From Anisakis pegreffii (Eukaryota; Nematoda; Chromadorea; Rhabditida; Anisakidae): a DNA stretch of 64,000 nucleotides. The notes below the pieces were generated by a model. It searched no databases. It saw only the letters and a list, made by a program, of their open reading frames with translations, and was not told the DNA's origin. The position numbers and the translations under genes are program-made. Below, one piece after another: positions 1-13,100 of this stretch (the stretch's first letter is position 1; each line of letters begins with the position of its first letter). Location: the NCBI GenBank assembly GCA_035041965.1, contig JAPYMA010001155.1, positions 176,393 to 240,392 on the forward strand, read 5' to 3'.

Positions 1-3000
1 ACATCTATTTTACATCTTCCATCATCCATATTTGTTTCTTATCATATCACAAATCGATCTATGTGTCTACCTATACATTTTCTTACAACAAAACAAATAC
101 ACAGCAAATTATTCTTTAAGCATTAGTGATTCAGTGTATTTCTCACATTTTAATGTACTTGACGATATATTACACGATTCCGCTCTGTTTGTTTCCAATA
201 GTTACACTTCTTTAAAAAATAGTGAAACCCAGTGATATGCTTCATAAAATTTCTCAGAATCGTTCCCTAACTTTTTCCTTTCATGACACATCTATCCAAC
301 ATGCTTCTCCATCAAGAGACGAGAATTTGGTCCTATCATTTGGAGAATGTCGAGAAATAAGCTTGTCTTGTCATTAAATTATGATAAAGCTTATTCGATC
401 AGTAGTTTAATGTATGCAGATATACAATCTTTAGCATTTTTACCGTCAGGCGCTTGGAAGAATATTGAAGAGTGTTAGATTGTTTTGATAATTTTATGTT
501 AGGTGTAGCGTTTGTGTCTCAGCCTCATATGGATCATATCACAGTGTGCAAGCAGCAGTTTGATAATGTCGTTCTTTGGCATCATCTCTCTGACTGAGCA
601 ATGCTTGAAATTATCTCAATTGTTTCAATTGTCATCTTGATAGATTCGTTCGTGCACAGTGCTCAATTTCATTCCCATTTGCGAAACATTTTTCGCTCTC
701 TGTCTCACTATGATGTGATCGCAACACGGTGACTATTTCTGTTGCTTTTATGCGGGCAGCTGCACATGTTCCAGCTTTTCATGAACACGATGAAATCTGT
801 GGTGGTGTTATTCAGTGGAATTTTTCTAACGTACCTAAATCTCCGACCAGTTTACAGCAACAGTGCGACGGTCAACATTGTACAGCAAATTATAATATGA
901 GTCATTAATATCTCCAACAACCAGCCAGTACTTCTCATTCACAAAAGCGATACTCATCATTAATGCCAGTCAGTACCTATCTTTTTTTCTACACCAACAC
1001 TATGTTCCTATCGACTAGGTCATTAGTTTCGCTGTTCTGAGGAAGGATAATCAAGTGGAATGCGAATCGGGATGTAAATTGTTGCAGAAATCGATGTTCT
1101 ATTATTCTTTTATAAATGGAGTAATTCATCTAAAGGCGAGTGAGGCGAGCAAGCGAACCGGCAGCATGCGTTCTCATTGTCATCGTCGACGATTTTTTGA
1201 CATCTTTGATGACAGATTCAAGCGTTATCTCACAATGACCCATCCAAACCTCAGGGGAATGGGTGTATCACTATCGTCGCCATCACCATGCCACCAATAT
1301 ATATCTATCCAACGAATAACGCTCAGATCTCAGTCAGCTTTTGAATAAAATATATATTAAGATATTAAGAAGATATTGCTATGCCATTCATATCTCCAGC
1401 TATTAACAGCTCTATCAAGAGCACATACAAAGAAATATATCTATAATCCTTATTTTTATATCTGATTTGAATACGTTTTTTTCCCATTTTATACACTTTT
1501 CCATCTTCGCTTGTTATTTTACACGATAGTATACCAACTACCAGCATATTTATTTGTTCATCTCTTTTGAATATTACATGTATTGAAGGACGAAGTATGA
1601 ATAAATGCTCGCTCATGCTAAATCTTCTCGTTTTATATGCCGATTCGCTGCTCTCAGTAGTCTCTAGATCCTCTTTAGCACTTACATTTATCAAGCCAAA
1701 TCTGAATCTTATCTTTGCGAGCCAGTTGTTATGTCATAACAATTTAACAGCAACACAACAATAACAACATTGATATATTTTCATGATGACAAGCACAATG
1801 ACATCCACTATGTCATCCATCCTCAAATGATAATGACACTGAAACGAAATCGTTGTTACACTAGCTGCTATTTCAGACCTTCATCATCAATTTTATTCTT
1901 TCATCATTCGGACTTTCTTCTGTTCATTTTGTTCTCTTCCTCCCTCACGAAACATCCATCCATATCGAACTTATCTTGATACTTGTATGTTTATGGTTAT
2001 TTCATACGATATGCATTTCCGTCAGTTCTGTTGTCCTTTTCGATTTGGTCAAGTTCATAGTAGTTTTTGATTGTTTCAGCAAATACAATGTGGAATACTA
2101 CCGTCTTTCGTGAACCTAACTTTCATCTTGTGTACTGCTGCTTCATTCAAGATCCATATAGGTGCGTGTTCGGGAATTCAGACAGCATTTAATCTGAAAT
2201 GCGGTTTGTCAGTTTTGCACCATCTGAATTTAGTGTTTCTCAGCTGCATTGATATTCGCTTTAATGCTTCAGCTCAAGTAGTCTCGATTGTCTGAGTGTG
2301 CATCTCCCGTAATCATCTGTTGTTCTGTCGTTGAAATTGTTCCCGGTCATGATTGATCGTGAAATGTCGTGTGAGTAGGCGTCGTATGACTTAATGTTAG
2401 TGGAAGTCGAATTTTGCATTTCTGAGTGATTCGTCCCCATTTAATTCGTTTTTCTCTAGATCACTGATAGTCAATTTTACCTGTCCACATGTCTACTCTT
2501 TTATGAGCAACTAACGGAACCACTGGTATCCATCTAACCATCTTTGCTTTCGTTCATGCTCGCATGAATGGAGCAGTTTTATGCTTCACAACCTTAGCGT
2601 TGAGTTTAAAATCTTAACAACTTGCTGGTTCTAAGCTTACCTCTTGTCAACAGTAAATTATCGTTTTGTCACGAGAAGGCAGCAACGAGGAGAATTACTG
2701 TAAAGTAGTAATGACGAACAATAAGAACGATAGATAACATTTTGTCCGCGCTCATTCATTTATTTATTCTCAGTCACTGTCGCTGGCACTTTATAATGTG
2801 CTCGCTCTACTCAATTAGAAGGAATTTGCTCTAGTTGGTATACTGTAGAGAAATGTGGTGACGACGAATGTGCTGTCAGTTCAGTGCCAACCTATCAATG
2901 CAAGACGACCGAATTCTTTGTTGACTAACTATGAGCATGGCGTTCACTATTGGATGATGGCGTTAAATAAACATTATCTCATTATTGGGTCGTTGACATT

Positions 3001-4239
3001 CTGCTCGCGACAAACGAACATTCACTGAAGCTTTTCCATCCTTTTTTTTGCCAGTTTCCATCTCCTTTATTCTCGCAAATGCCTTTACTCTACCAAATAA
3101 CTTAAATTAGTCATTCAGCACGAAAACAATTTCTTCATCAAAATGTAACTTTCGCTAACCTGTTAATTATTTCTAAATTCAGTGAGTTGAGGGTTGACAT
3201 GAGTATTGGGACTTTTGTTATGTAAGTGCAGAATTATCATCTTCTGGTAACCGTTTAGGCATATTTCACTACATTCATGGTAAAATATTTTAGGCACTAA
3301 AAGCTCATTTAAATTGACGATGTTATCATTCCCTGCGAAGTTTTAAATCTTTTCGCCGCCGTTCATTGCCTAAGAGAGAAACAAACTTTGAGCGAACGAA
3401 AAATTGTTACAATCAAATAAACAACTGATGATGTGATGCATAAATTGATAAAAAGGCTGTGAAGGTGTTGAAAAAGTGTCATGCTATCATGAATATGGTG
3501 GACGTTTTTTGTTATTTTGTTGTGTCTCCGAGTTTCGATGATCGTTCTCGATTAGTTTCAGTCACAGTCGTTCGCATTCGTCGCATTGTTTTGCTTTGAT
3601 TCGTTGATTTCATTCAAGTCTCCATTGTGTCATCTTGTTTTTGTTCTTGACGATGTCTTTGTTTCGCATTCAATTATGCAATTCACTTCGCTTTTGCTTC
3701 AACGACAATTCAACGGGCACGTTCTCAACTGCGTGTTGAGCACAAAAAAGTGACAAAAAAACATCCATCGAAGTGTTCAGTTAATCGTCTCATGTTTCTC
3801 ATTTTAATGCTTCCATCTCCTTATGTTCTCAACATCTTCAAAATTGTTCAGTAACTCAAGTAGATTGATTAAGTATTTTACAGTCTCACAGTTTGTTTTA
3901 AAAAATTCTGAAATGCGTAATATGCAAGCAGAAGTCAGTGTAAGTGATGAATTTCCAATCGTTCTGCAAATATTCGAGGAGAGCGTAAGAGATTTTGAAT
4001 TTTATGAACACAAGGCAAGTCATCTGAAAGCTGAAAGTGGCAACTGTAAGATCAAAGAGTGAGTGATGTCAACAAATGGTGATGGGCGGAATGGTTCCTT
4101 AAGCAGATGACGGTTATCATGGAATAAGCTTAATTGCCGGACGAGATAGATTGTTTACTCATCATGAAAGCAGTCAATGGCAGTTGCTTGAAGGCGCTGA
4201 CAGATTGGCGGCCTTTGTAGATCATGTCTTAGCAAGCTG

Positions 4240-4291
4240 TACCATATTATACCGTACCATACAAAGCGTTATACCAAACAGTACCATATAG
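4240..4291. repeat. degenerate ACCATA short repeat
   Basis: TACCATA-like hexamers recur about five times (ACCATATT, ACCGTACCATAC, ATACCAAAC, TACCATATAG). The array is short, imperfect and noncoding. Confidence 0.5.
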
Positions 4292-4953
4292 TCTCACATA
4301 AAACCGTTTGACGGAGCTATCGAACCGAAAGTTCTATTCTCGAACTCAGTTTGATGGATGTGCTTAAGGTCGAGTGCGTTGCAAACCGCTTGATTAGTCG
4401 CCTAAGAATTTTCATTACCACTAGCAGGATCATCTAACTGAACTTCTTTGCCTAACTGACATCAATTTGATGAATGAACTGATTGGACTTGAATTTGAAA
4501 TGATTCGCTGTCGTAACCCATAATCAGTTATCTTCACTAGACGAAAATGCTTTCAAAGCAGTCTCGTAAACTTTCTGATAGCTCAGCACTGCATGAATGA
4601 CTATCCATTGTGTGCCGCATCTCTCGTTTATCGACGCAAAACTCTGATGAAGTGGAATTGATAGTGATTGTGATAATGATATGAATTGGCTGTTGCATTG
4701 ATGACGTGATTGATGGGTGTTCGTATCTGATGATGTCCTCACTATGGGTGAAAGAAGCCTCAGCCTTAGCCACAGCCATAGCCTCATCAGTCAGCACAAG
4801 TCAGCTAAAAGCACTATGGCGCCTGCAATTGGCGACTGACGCCATCGACATCCGTATTGTATCGTTGATTTGGTTCATTTTTTTAAAATGTGCTTGTTTA
4901 TTCGTTGGTTCGAGTGTGCTGCACTTGCTTATGAATGCAGCAGCATCGACTTA

Positions 4954-4987
4954 CATTTCATTTCATTTCATCACCATCATCATCATA
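4954..4987. repeat. simple repeat (CATTT)n then (CAT)n
   Basis: Three CATTT-type units run directly into ATC/CAT triplets. This is a short microsatellite in noncoding DNA. Confidence 0.7.
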
Positions 4988-7916
4988 CACAGTGCAATGG
5001 ATACATGTAAGCAGCATTCATTCGATCAAATGCAATCAAATCACACAAAAATTGACAGGTGCCTTTTTGCACTCTTTTTTGCGCTGATGATTGTGAGGCG
5101 ATTTTCATTTTATTTTTGGTTGTCATCATTCCGTCCGTTTCGTTTCCATCAGAACATTTGCGTATATTCACAGTAACGACGTTTCTTTTGAAACCTAAAC
5201 AAATAGTGAGACCCGCCATCATCTGTCCGAATGGATTCGCGTTGAGTTCGATTAGCAAGTGATTCGTTCATTCGATTTTGAATTTGCATTGCATGCGAAC
5301 AATTTGTTTCTACATACAAACGTGTGCACTGCTCCATTTCATCGTGTCCAATGAAACAGTCTCAACTGTTCCCTTCAGTTATGAATGGTACGAAAAAGTG
5401 CTGGAAAAACTGAGGCTTTGGTGAGTTTAACATTGAGCTCGAATCAAGATCGTCACCGATAGTCACTAGTTGAATTAGTCGAATGGATTGTCCCACAACA
5501 TCACGATAAGTTGCCTTCTTTTTTTTGTAGCATTCAAGCAGTTGAAAATATTTCCATTGAAGTTCTGTGAAGTGATTCACGTTCTCTAAAACAGCTACGT
5601 AACGCTATCATCAGTCGAGCACATAAGCAGTCAACTCATCCAGTTCCCCGTGCTGCACATCAATTGTGAATTACTAGCTGCGACACAGACATCCACTAAT
5701 CATTGTCAGCAGTCACATTTTTCGCCCATTTCCTCCATAATATACGGTAGTTTTTGACGATAGAACAGAAATGTCAAGATAAGCGACAGACAAGAAAAGA
5801 TGAGAAACATTATGCAGATGTGTTGCTTGTATGCTCGTATAGACCTAAGTGAATGTGTGTGCTCTTTTTGATCATAATGTTTGTCTGGTGTATGCTCTAT
5901 TTGTGTGTGCAAATGAGTGAAATGAGTGTGTCTCGTTGCATTTTAATCCAAGTCATCGTATGGCGACGGGTGGTAGACAAGTGCGATATATGACAAATGG
6001 GTGTGCAGAACAAATAGACTGGAAATTCAGGTGGTTGCAAGATTTTTCTTTTATGAACTGAAAAAAGTTGGGGTGGATATGTTTCCATTATATCTCTGTT
6101 TAGGAAGCAGTTATTCTTTTGCCTGCAAATTTATGGCTTATTATATTCTTTCAATTAGTTTCTTCTTGATGACGTTGGGTGAGGATGGTATGGAATTTCA
6201 TTGCATATTTAGAAAGATGCTGGAAATTGATAGGTTGGCAGAAGAATATTGGATTTGAACAGTGTAAGAAACCATGGTATCATGATAATCTGATCAACTG
6301 GTTCAGGGAGATAGGACTTCATTTCAGTCATCGTTTTTTGATGATTGTCATTGAGTGTTTTTGGGTTGCCGATGAGATTGTCGTTAGCGACGGATTCAGA
6401 CATGAGACATTAGTTAAAAGCGAAAGCGAAGAGCGGAAATGCCAGCTACTGGATAAATTAGTGCTTGGAACACGCATACGAATAAACACATGCATACATC
6501 CTTAACTATCTGAATGCATACAAATGAGCAAATGATATTCATATTATATAAACACATACATATAACATATAAATGCTCATACAAGTGTCCGTTCAAAGGA
6601 GCATTTATGCTGTGCAAATTTCCTCTGTCTTCATATCCGATCCGGTCACATCCTGATTATCACTTTTTCATTAAAAACACCACACGAAGAAAAAGAACTG
6701 GATTGGACCGCAAATACATGAACAAATCAAGACACTAAAGTGCTCCGAAGATAACGGATATAAACAGTGCACGAAGATGGCAGCGGATAGATGAATAATT
6801 GAGAACGAGTAAAAAGATTTGTTTGTGTTTTGGTTCGATTATAAAGAGGTTGTTGATGAAAAGAAGACGCAGGCAGCTTTGATATGTGTTTATATGAATT
6901 TATCTGCGTATCTATGTGCCTATTAAATGCCGCATTATCCAGTTGACATCACATTCGAGCTATATCCAATCGCAACGAAACGAACACCATAATTTTCGTT
7001 TGTTTTTTTAGAGTATCCATCTTCAAGTCTTTGAATTTTCCGTCTCTCTTATATCACACCAACACCATTTTAGTGATAATTTTTCCATCGATGGTACCAT
7101 TCCATAATTCGATTCGGTGTCAGTTGCGTCATCCTTTCATGTACTCCTCAAACACATCTTACTTGTATCTTCACTTTCACAAGCTTCTGCTGGTGTCGAT
7201 CAGTCATTTTCGAATGCATAAGTGGATTGAATTCGGGTTGGAATCGTTGTTGGTGTTCTTAGATCTGACTGTTGGGAGGGAATGAGTCTTCTGATTTCTT
7301 TCAGCCCTAATTTTCCTGTCATTGAGGTAGTCAAAAGCTATTCCAAAATTATAAATGTAGGTGATAAGTATCAAGAAGCATTCAGAGGTTGTTAAATCAT
7401 TAATTCGATAGGATAATATCTAGAAAACAGTTGGTTATTTTCGAATGATCGTAATGATGCTTTTATGAGCATACTCTTGAATTGCTCGAATGAACGGAAC
7501 ACTGTCAAATGTTCTGAGAACGATGATAAGAATACTTCACTTCTTCCTCATTCCAAACTACTACATGTCATTTCACTTCCAAAGCAACATCGATAATCCG
7601 AATTTATTGTTTCAATTTGTTTTTTTATCCTTTGAAATCTTCCTATCCTCTGTGAATGATCGGTCCATTTCAGCTCACAACACGCCTTTTATCTTCGATA
7701 CTTTTCAACTGATAACTATCATCGTAAATAATCATCATCCACACAAACTCGTTTCTTGCTGTTGTTTATCATCACTAAACTCAGTATCTCAAACTCACAT
7801 TCCTGGAGGCAGTAACTATCACTGAGTGCAGTGAGGTGAGCACGAGTAGGATGAATATTGCAAAGCACCACTTACATATCCAATTGTCAGCCTTAAAATT
7901 TATACTTATTGTTAGG

Positions 7917-7938
7917 CGATTTGCGCCTACGCAAATCG
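7917..7938. repeat. perfect 9-bp hairpin
   Basis: CGATTTGCG, loop CCTA, then CGCAAATCG form a perfect inverted repeat. It lies directly upstream of three direct repeats, so the two together may be one end of an unrecognised repeat element. Confidence 0.6.
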
Positions 7939-7945
7939 TCGACAT

Positions 7946-7999
7946 GTAAGGATATCAAAAACGTAAGGATATCAAAAATGAATGTAAGAATATCAAATT
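7946..7999. repeat. three tandem GTAAGGATATCAAA units
   Basis: The unit GTAAGGATATCAAAAA starts at 7946 and 7963, with a degenerate third copy (GTAAGAATATCAAA) at 7984. Each copy is 14-16 bases, and the starts are 17 and 21 bases apart. Confidence 0.6.
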
Positions 8000-8758
8000 C
8001 CAGTAAGACAAAGTCCTGATTAAGTTCGATTGTCATCAGCATCTAATAAAGATATTGAATCTATAATATTTGCTTGTTGAGTTCGTGGACTGCGGTACAT
8101 GAATAGAGCGTATAAAATACAACTACTTTTTGAGGCTGAAACATTCTGCGAAAGGTATATAGTTTGCCTGAAGACGTTTGATGATGAGGACCAGGTTGAT
8201 TTAATTTTTTTTTCGGATGGTCATGTATGTGAGTGCTTTTATGTTCACAGTTGTGAATTGACTATCTTTTTGGTCGGTATATGGGAGCAGTGAGCAGCAA
8301 ATTTAGATTGTCACGCCATATATCAGAAAATGTCATCCAGGATTCATCTGTTAAACATAAGAAGTGGTTCGCTTCATCTCATAAGATGCCTCTTATACAC
8401 CATTTATGTGATCCTTTCTCGCCAGTAATTGTCACCTCGGTTTTCCATTTCAACGGCCCTCAACACCATCAAAAATAATTGAGTCATCTCATGTGCAGTT
8501 GATATTGCTTATTTGATGTGTCTCGCGTCTCCTCTTCTAGTATCTCACCTCTGTGATGATATGTCATCGCATCGTTTGATCACACGACAGTGAATGTTAG
8601 AATAACTGACTGCCTTAATGATACCAGCTAGCAGTTATTGTATAAGCTAACAATAAGCTGTAAAGCTAGAATATGAACACAAACATTCATAGACGCATCC
8701 ATTGATGTGGCCTTGTTTGACATACACAATTTAAGTAGCTACATACCTATTAAACATT

Positions 8759-8932
8759 TCATTGAAATTGCCAATCAACAGCCTTATGACCCATATTCAC
8801 ATTCAAAAGATGCAGTATCCTAGCATCGACATCCTCAATCGAGACCCTCCTCAGATGCGCAACGCTCAACTGCAGTCTCCTCAAACGACACATCCTCCCT
8901 AGTTCGTCTATTGTCTCTTTCGCCATCAAAAA
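8759..8932 (-). CDS. possible terminal exon, unrecognised protein
   Basis: Reading leftwards, a 3' splice site (GTATCAG, just right of 8932) opens a 57-codon frame that closes with TGA at 8759-8761. The sequence begins FLMAKETIDELGRMC and is rich in Leu and Arg with mixed charge. The spacing 'ELGRMCRLRRLQL' is mildly reminiscent of leucine-rich repeats in F-box/LRR proteins, but this is only an impression. No phase-matched upstream exon could be fixed at higher coordinates; a weak frame at 9208-9405 is a poor candidate. It could be the end of a small minus-strand gene or a relic. Confidence 0.3.
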   Translation of the reverse strand, partial: FLMAKETIDELGRMCRLRRLQLSVAHLRRVSIEDVDARILHLLNVNMGHKAVDWQFQ

Positions 8933-8941
8933 CTGATACAA

Positions 8942-10127
8942 TCAGTAATCCATGAAACATCAATCACACAAAACGCACTCAGTCCAGAAACCATTTTCTT
9001 CGGTTCTCTTTTAATTCAACAATGAAATCAAATAGTGACAGTTAACCGAAGTAATATGTTTTCATATCAGCGTCTGCCTGAGCAAACAGCCACAATAATA
9101 TGGATGATTGTATGATACATATGGATATCGTACGAAGATACATTCTTCAATTGTTATATATGTTCCATGCATCAGCAAATTGGAATATGCGACTATTTAA
9201 TCTTTTATTACTGCTGTATTAAGTTATACCACAGCTCTTGTGCTATGCTGCATATACTGGACTTTTCTTTCAATTTTTCGTTGATTTGGAATTTGTAATA
9301 CTTGATTGAACTCACAGTTCCATATTGGATATCGTTATTGTCTTTATAAAGTGTGAACTTCGGTAGCACAACTTTCATAACCTTCTGCCTCTGTACATAG
9401 TTCAAGTTACCTTCACAGTTTGATGGAAATATGGTGACTGAGAACTGCTTGTTTATTATGAGAGGTGTTTATGGCTGCGAGAAGTTCACTTTGATTATGA
9501 GTCACGTTCTCGTAAAATGACATTTGTGTTTGACATCTGTTTTGTGTGGATGAAGTGTGTGTGACTTTAATATCGACATCAAATCAGTTCGAATTTACAA
9601 TTTTTTAAATGTTTTCGGTGATGCCTCATTGATTGAATGCACATGTTTCATTTATTGTTTGCCGTCAAATTAGTCCGTGAATTCTATCTCAGTGAACCGC
9701 ATGTGTTCTTTTCGAATACGTACATACACGTTTCAAAAGTTAATGTAAAGCAGCGACATCCTCATTCTTTAGACGAAATTTTTAGATCAATATTAACATT
9801 TTATTTCAACAAATTTGTTTATCATTATATTTATCACTGCTGCATTAACGTATGATTGGTCGACGACGTATCTTCAGCCTTTCTGATGCTTACAGCGATA
9901 TTAATGCCTCGTTTTGGCTATCAAATTGGTTTCATGTGTTATTAGTGCGTATTGTCGTGCATTTTCTCAACTTTTAAAAAGTTTAGCCACAAATGTGCCT
10001 GTCTTTCACTTCACCATGCAGATGTCTTTGTGACTACGATCATTATCATACCATTGTCGAAATTCTATCACATCTCTGTGCGGGACTGATCATCCATCGA
10101 TTACGTCCGTAACTGTTTGATTGTTGA
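8942..10127. other. intergenic, nothing recognised
   Basis: No supported coding, RNA or repeat feature was seen. It is presumably the upstream region of the zinc-finger gene starting at 10135. Confidence 0.4.
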
Positions 10128-10134
10128 TTGCAGA
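10121..10134 (+). promoter_or_regulatory. probable trans-splice acceptor of bnc-1-like gene
   Basis: TTGTTGATTGCAG ends at 10133, one base before the predicted ATG at 10135. No upstream coding exon is apparent. In nematodes a 3' splice site this close to a start codon commonly receives a spliced leader. An ordinary cis intron after a noncoding first exon is the alternative. Confidence 0.5.
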
Positions 10135-13100
10135 ATGGATTCAGTACCATCGACAAAGCTGAAGAACTTCTCTGCGTTATCACTATCACAATCGTCTGCT
10201 AAACGCCAGAGTGCATTCAAAGTGAGCACACCACCACATGACGATAATGTAAATGTGTCTAGATTGTGACTGTATTTGGCGTATGAGTTGCACCAAATTT
10301 AGTTGATTTGCCTATTTGATCGTGTCCTTGCAGAGCAAAATCGTTTTCAAAGCTCAAAGAGACTGAAAAATACGGTAGTTGGCCTTGCGACAGTGCAAAA
10401 TGTACGATTGCTGACTTGTGAAAGAATACAGTGCATTGAATTGGGTACGGACGATAACCGGTGAGGAGTTCAGTGGATATGGACTCAAATACAATCAGTT
10501 ACAGTAAGCATAGGTGGTCATCATATCCTATTCGTTCCACTGTATTGTTTCGCCGTGATTAGGGGTGATTAAATAGGATGACATTGAAGCATCTCAAAAG
10601 CACTGAATTCGTTTTTTTTTCAAGCTCTCGGAAGCACCCAAACTAAACCTGTGTAATTATGTGATTGGACAGAAATATGATAGCGTGATACAATGATAAG
10701 GAATGAGTTTTTTGCTGGAATAATCGATGAGAAAATGTTTTTGGAGGACGTTATTTGTTGTTGAAAGTAAGCAGCAAGAATTATGAGTTGAGACTGGTAA
10801 CGTTGATCGTGATTCGTGCTGTCAGACAATAGTGATCAACGAATGACAGCCATGATGCATACGTGCCTATCTTCCCACATCCGCATTCAATTCGTACGTT
10901 TGCACTCGTCAAAAACATTTGGTGCAACTCATTTTGATGTTGTAATTTTATTGTCTTAAATTGTTGTGTTTGTTGCATATCGTTGCATTTCGTTGTATCC
11001 CGATGGTATTTATTGGTCGTTGTGATTTTTTATCTACCGTATCATTTCATCTTTGCTTTTTTATCAGTGTAATGAACGTGTATCGATTGGATGAGTCCTA
11101 TAATTCACTGACAATGATTGTGAAGCCATGCGATGATTACTACTGGAATTGCAAGCAATGCATGACGTAAACCTGTGGGCTACATTTCAAGCCAATTTTA
11201 TCGATGGATTTGAAAGCTGATAGGATTGAAGTTGTTTCATTGAAACGCTGAAGTTGTTTTATGCTCTGTGTTGTGATGCTTTCGCAAAATAGAGTTACAA
11301 CTCAGTTTCTCTTCGAAAACGAAAACCAGCCAAAAATCATTGCGTATCATTCGTAATTTGCAGGATCCAAAAACCGGAAAGCAGCTGACAAGTTGGAATT
11401 GTGCGAGCGTTCAGTGTGAATTGCAACAAATGGATCGTTTCGTTGCCGTGCCGTCATGCTCTGCGATTGTCGACTCGTTGCGAAACTCGCTGATGCCGAC
11501 CATGCTTCAGAATTGTTGGCCTCAGATAGCTCAGGCACCCATTTCACCCGTCCCGGATGCAACACATTCCATTACAACCGATGCAACTGTGTCAATTGCA
11601 GTGCCCGCAAACCTCAATCAACAGCATCAAAATTTATGCCATACACCAAGACGACCAAGTGAGCATTTCCTTTCATGAAGTACCGATTGAAATTCATATC
11701 AACTCATCACAGCACATCATTATTCAATGACTGGATGCATGCAGGCAACATCGAATAAGGAAAATTCAGGCCTCAGTGATGATGTTATGAATCCAGAGTG
11801 ACAATATATTTCAGCATAAGGAATTTATAGCTCAGGCACTTTTGTGCTTATGAAAAATATTTCACAAAGATTCTTCCATGATTAGATTGTCGACCAGTGA
11901 AAGTGCATTTCCAAGAAATTTTGGTCTTCACTCATGATGCCTACGCTTCAAAGCCAAAAAAATGGCCTTTTAAAAAACATCGTAGCAGAATTCATCAGTC
12001 GGAGTTGAGGCCTGTACTACAATGCACAATATAACGGGATTGGGATTGTTCCGCAGTCGGAGCTGGAGCGGAGCAGATGAAATTTCAGAGCTTGGGTCGG
12101 AGCTGAAATTTCACGAAATGCGAAGCCGGAATCCTGCGCTTTTGAAGCCTCTACTGCTCCATACCCCAAAATTACTTAATAGCAATGAATATGGTTGAAC
12201 CGAGAATGATTATTGTGTAACTCAAGTCAAAATATTATCAAGATTATCTGAATATCGTGTTTTATCAAATCTCCAAATACCAGATTTCTTCAGAGCATAA
12301 ATCCTAGAATCGGAACTTAAACGTTTGGATCCCATGAAAACACTGACACTGAATGTTCATTACCTATTCATTAACTATCTTTAGCGTTCTCATTAGTTGA
12401 GTGTTAACCATTCATAATGCTAAAAATTGGTAGTAATGATTCATTTGTTGCGTCATGAGTATGACGAGGATAATGATGAATGTGTTCGCATATAATTCAT
12501 CATCCTAAATGTTTATTCGTTCACTCGGTGGTGACATTCAGCATCACTTCAGTGTTACACATATTTGGGCACCATTCATCATTCCTAAGAGCGAAACGCG
12601 ATGTGAATCTTAATTCCCGTGCTATTCGTTTTATTCAGTAATTCCGTAAGGGATTATCTGATTTTTAATTCAGCTATGCGTAAAACCCACTTCCATAAGG
12701 CGATTTCGGTCTTGCCACTAACTTCCTTCTATGTTTGATGGCGAAAAATAGGATGCAATCGGTCGAACGGAATGAAATAAACGATGGATTATTATAGGGT
12801 CACAAGCCTCGGAATCGACAAGCGGGTGTGACGCATCAGCGAATGGTGATCGTTTGAGTGTTGTTGATATGCTGAAAGATGTGGATGAATCATCATCTCA
12901 TGAAAAATTCCGTGATGACACTAAAGAATCAAGTTCATTAGTCGATGAATCTCCTCCGTCTACCACCAAGAAATTTGACGCAACAACTCTGAAACCAGAA
13001 ATAGCAGAACCTAAGATTAAGGTACACTGTCTTTTGGCTATTAAAAGACTTCCTTCATGCAATATCTATTCCACTTCATTGTAAATGTGCTGAAGTATTC

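Larger units (their letters stand above)
1..8758. other. gene-poor region, no gene recognised
   Basis: I read both strands and found no stretch with convincing coding character, no family motif and no phase-consistent exon chain. The longest open frame (4706-5176 +) lacks a good start, is low in complexity and shows no splice context. Short sequence features inside are listed separately: an ACCATA-type repeat, a CAT-rich simple repeat, and a hairpin followed by direct repeats. The stretch may include distal regulatory DNA for the zinc-finger gene that follows, but nothing visible proves that. Confidence 0.5.

Noticed and set aside
4706..5176. 156-codon open frame on the plus strand
   Set aside because: It has no ATG at its start, low-complexity Ala/Ser then hydrophobic runs, no splice context and no recognised family.
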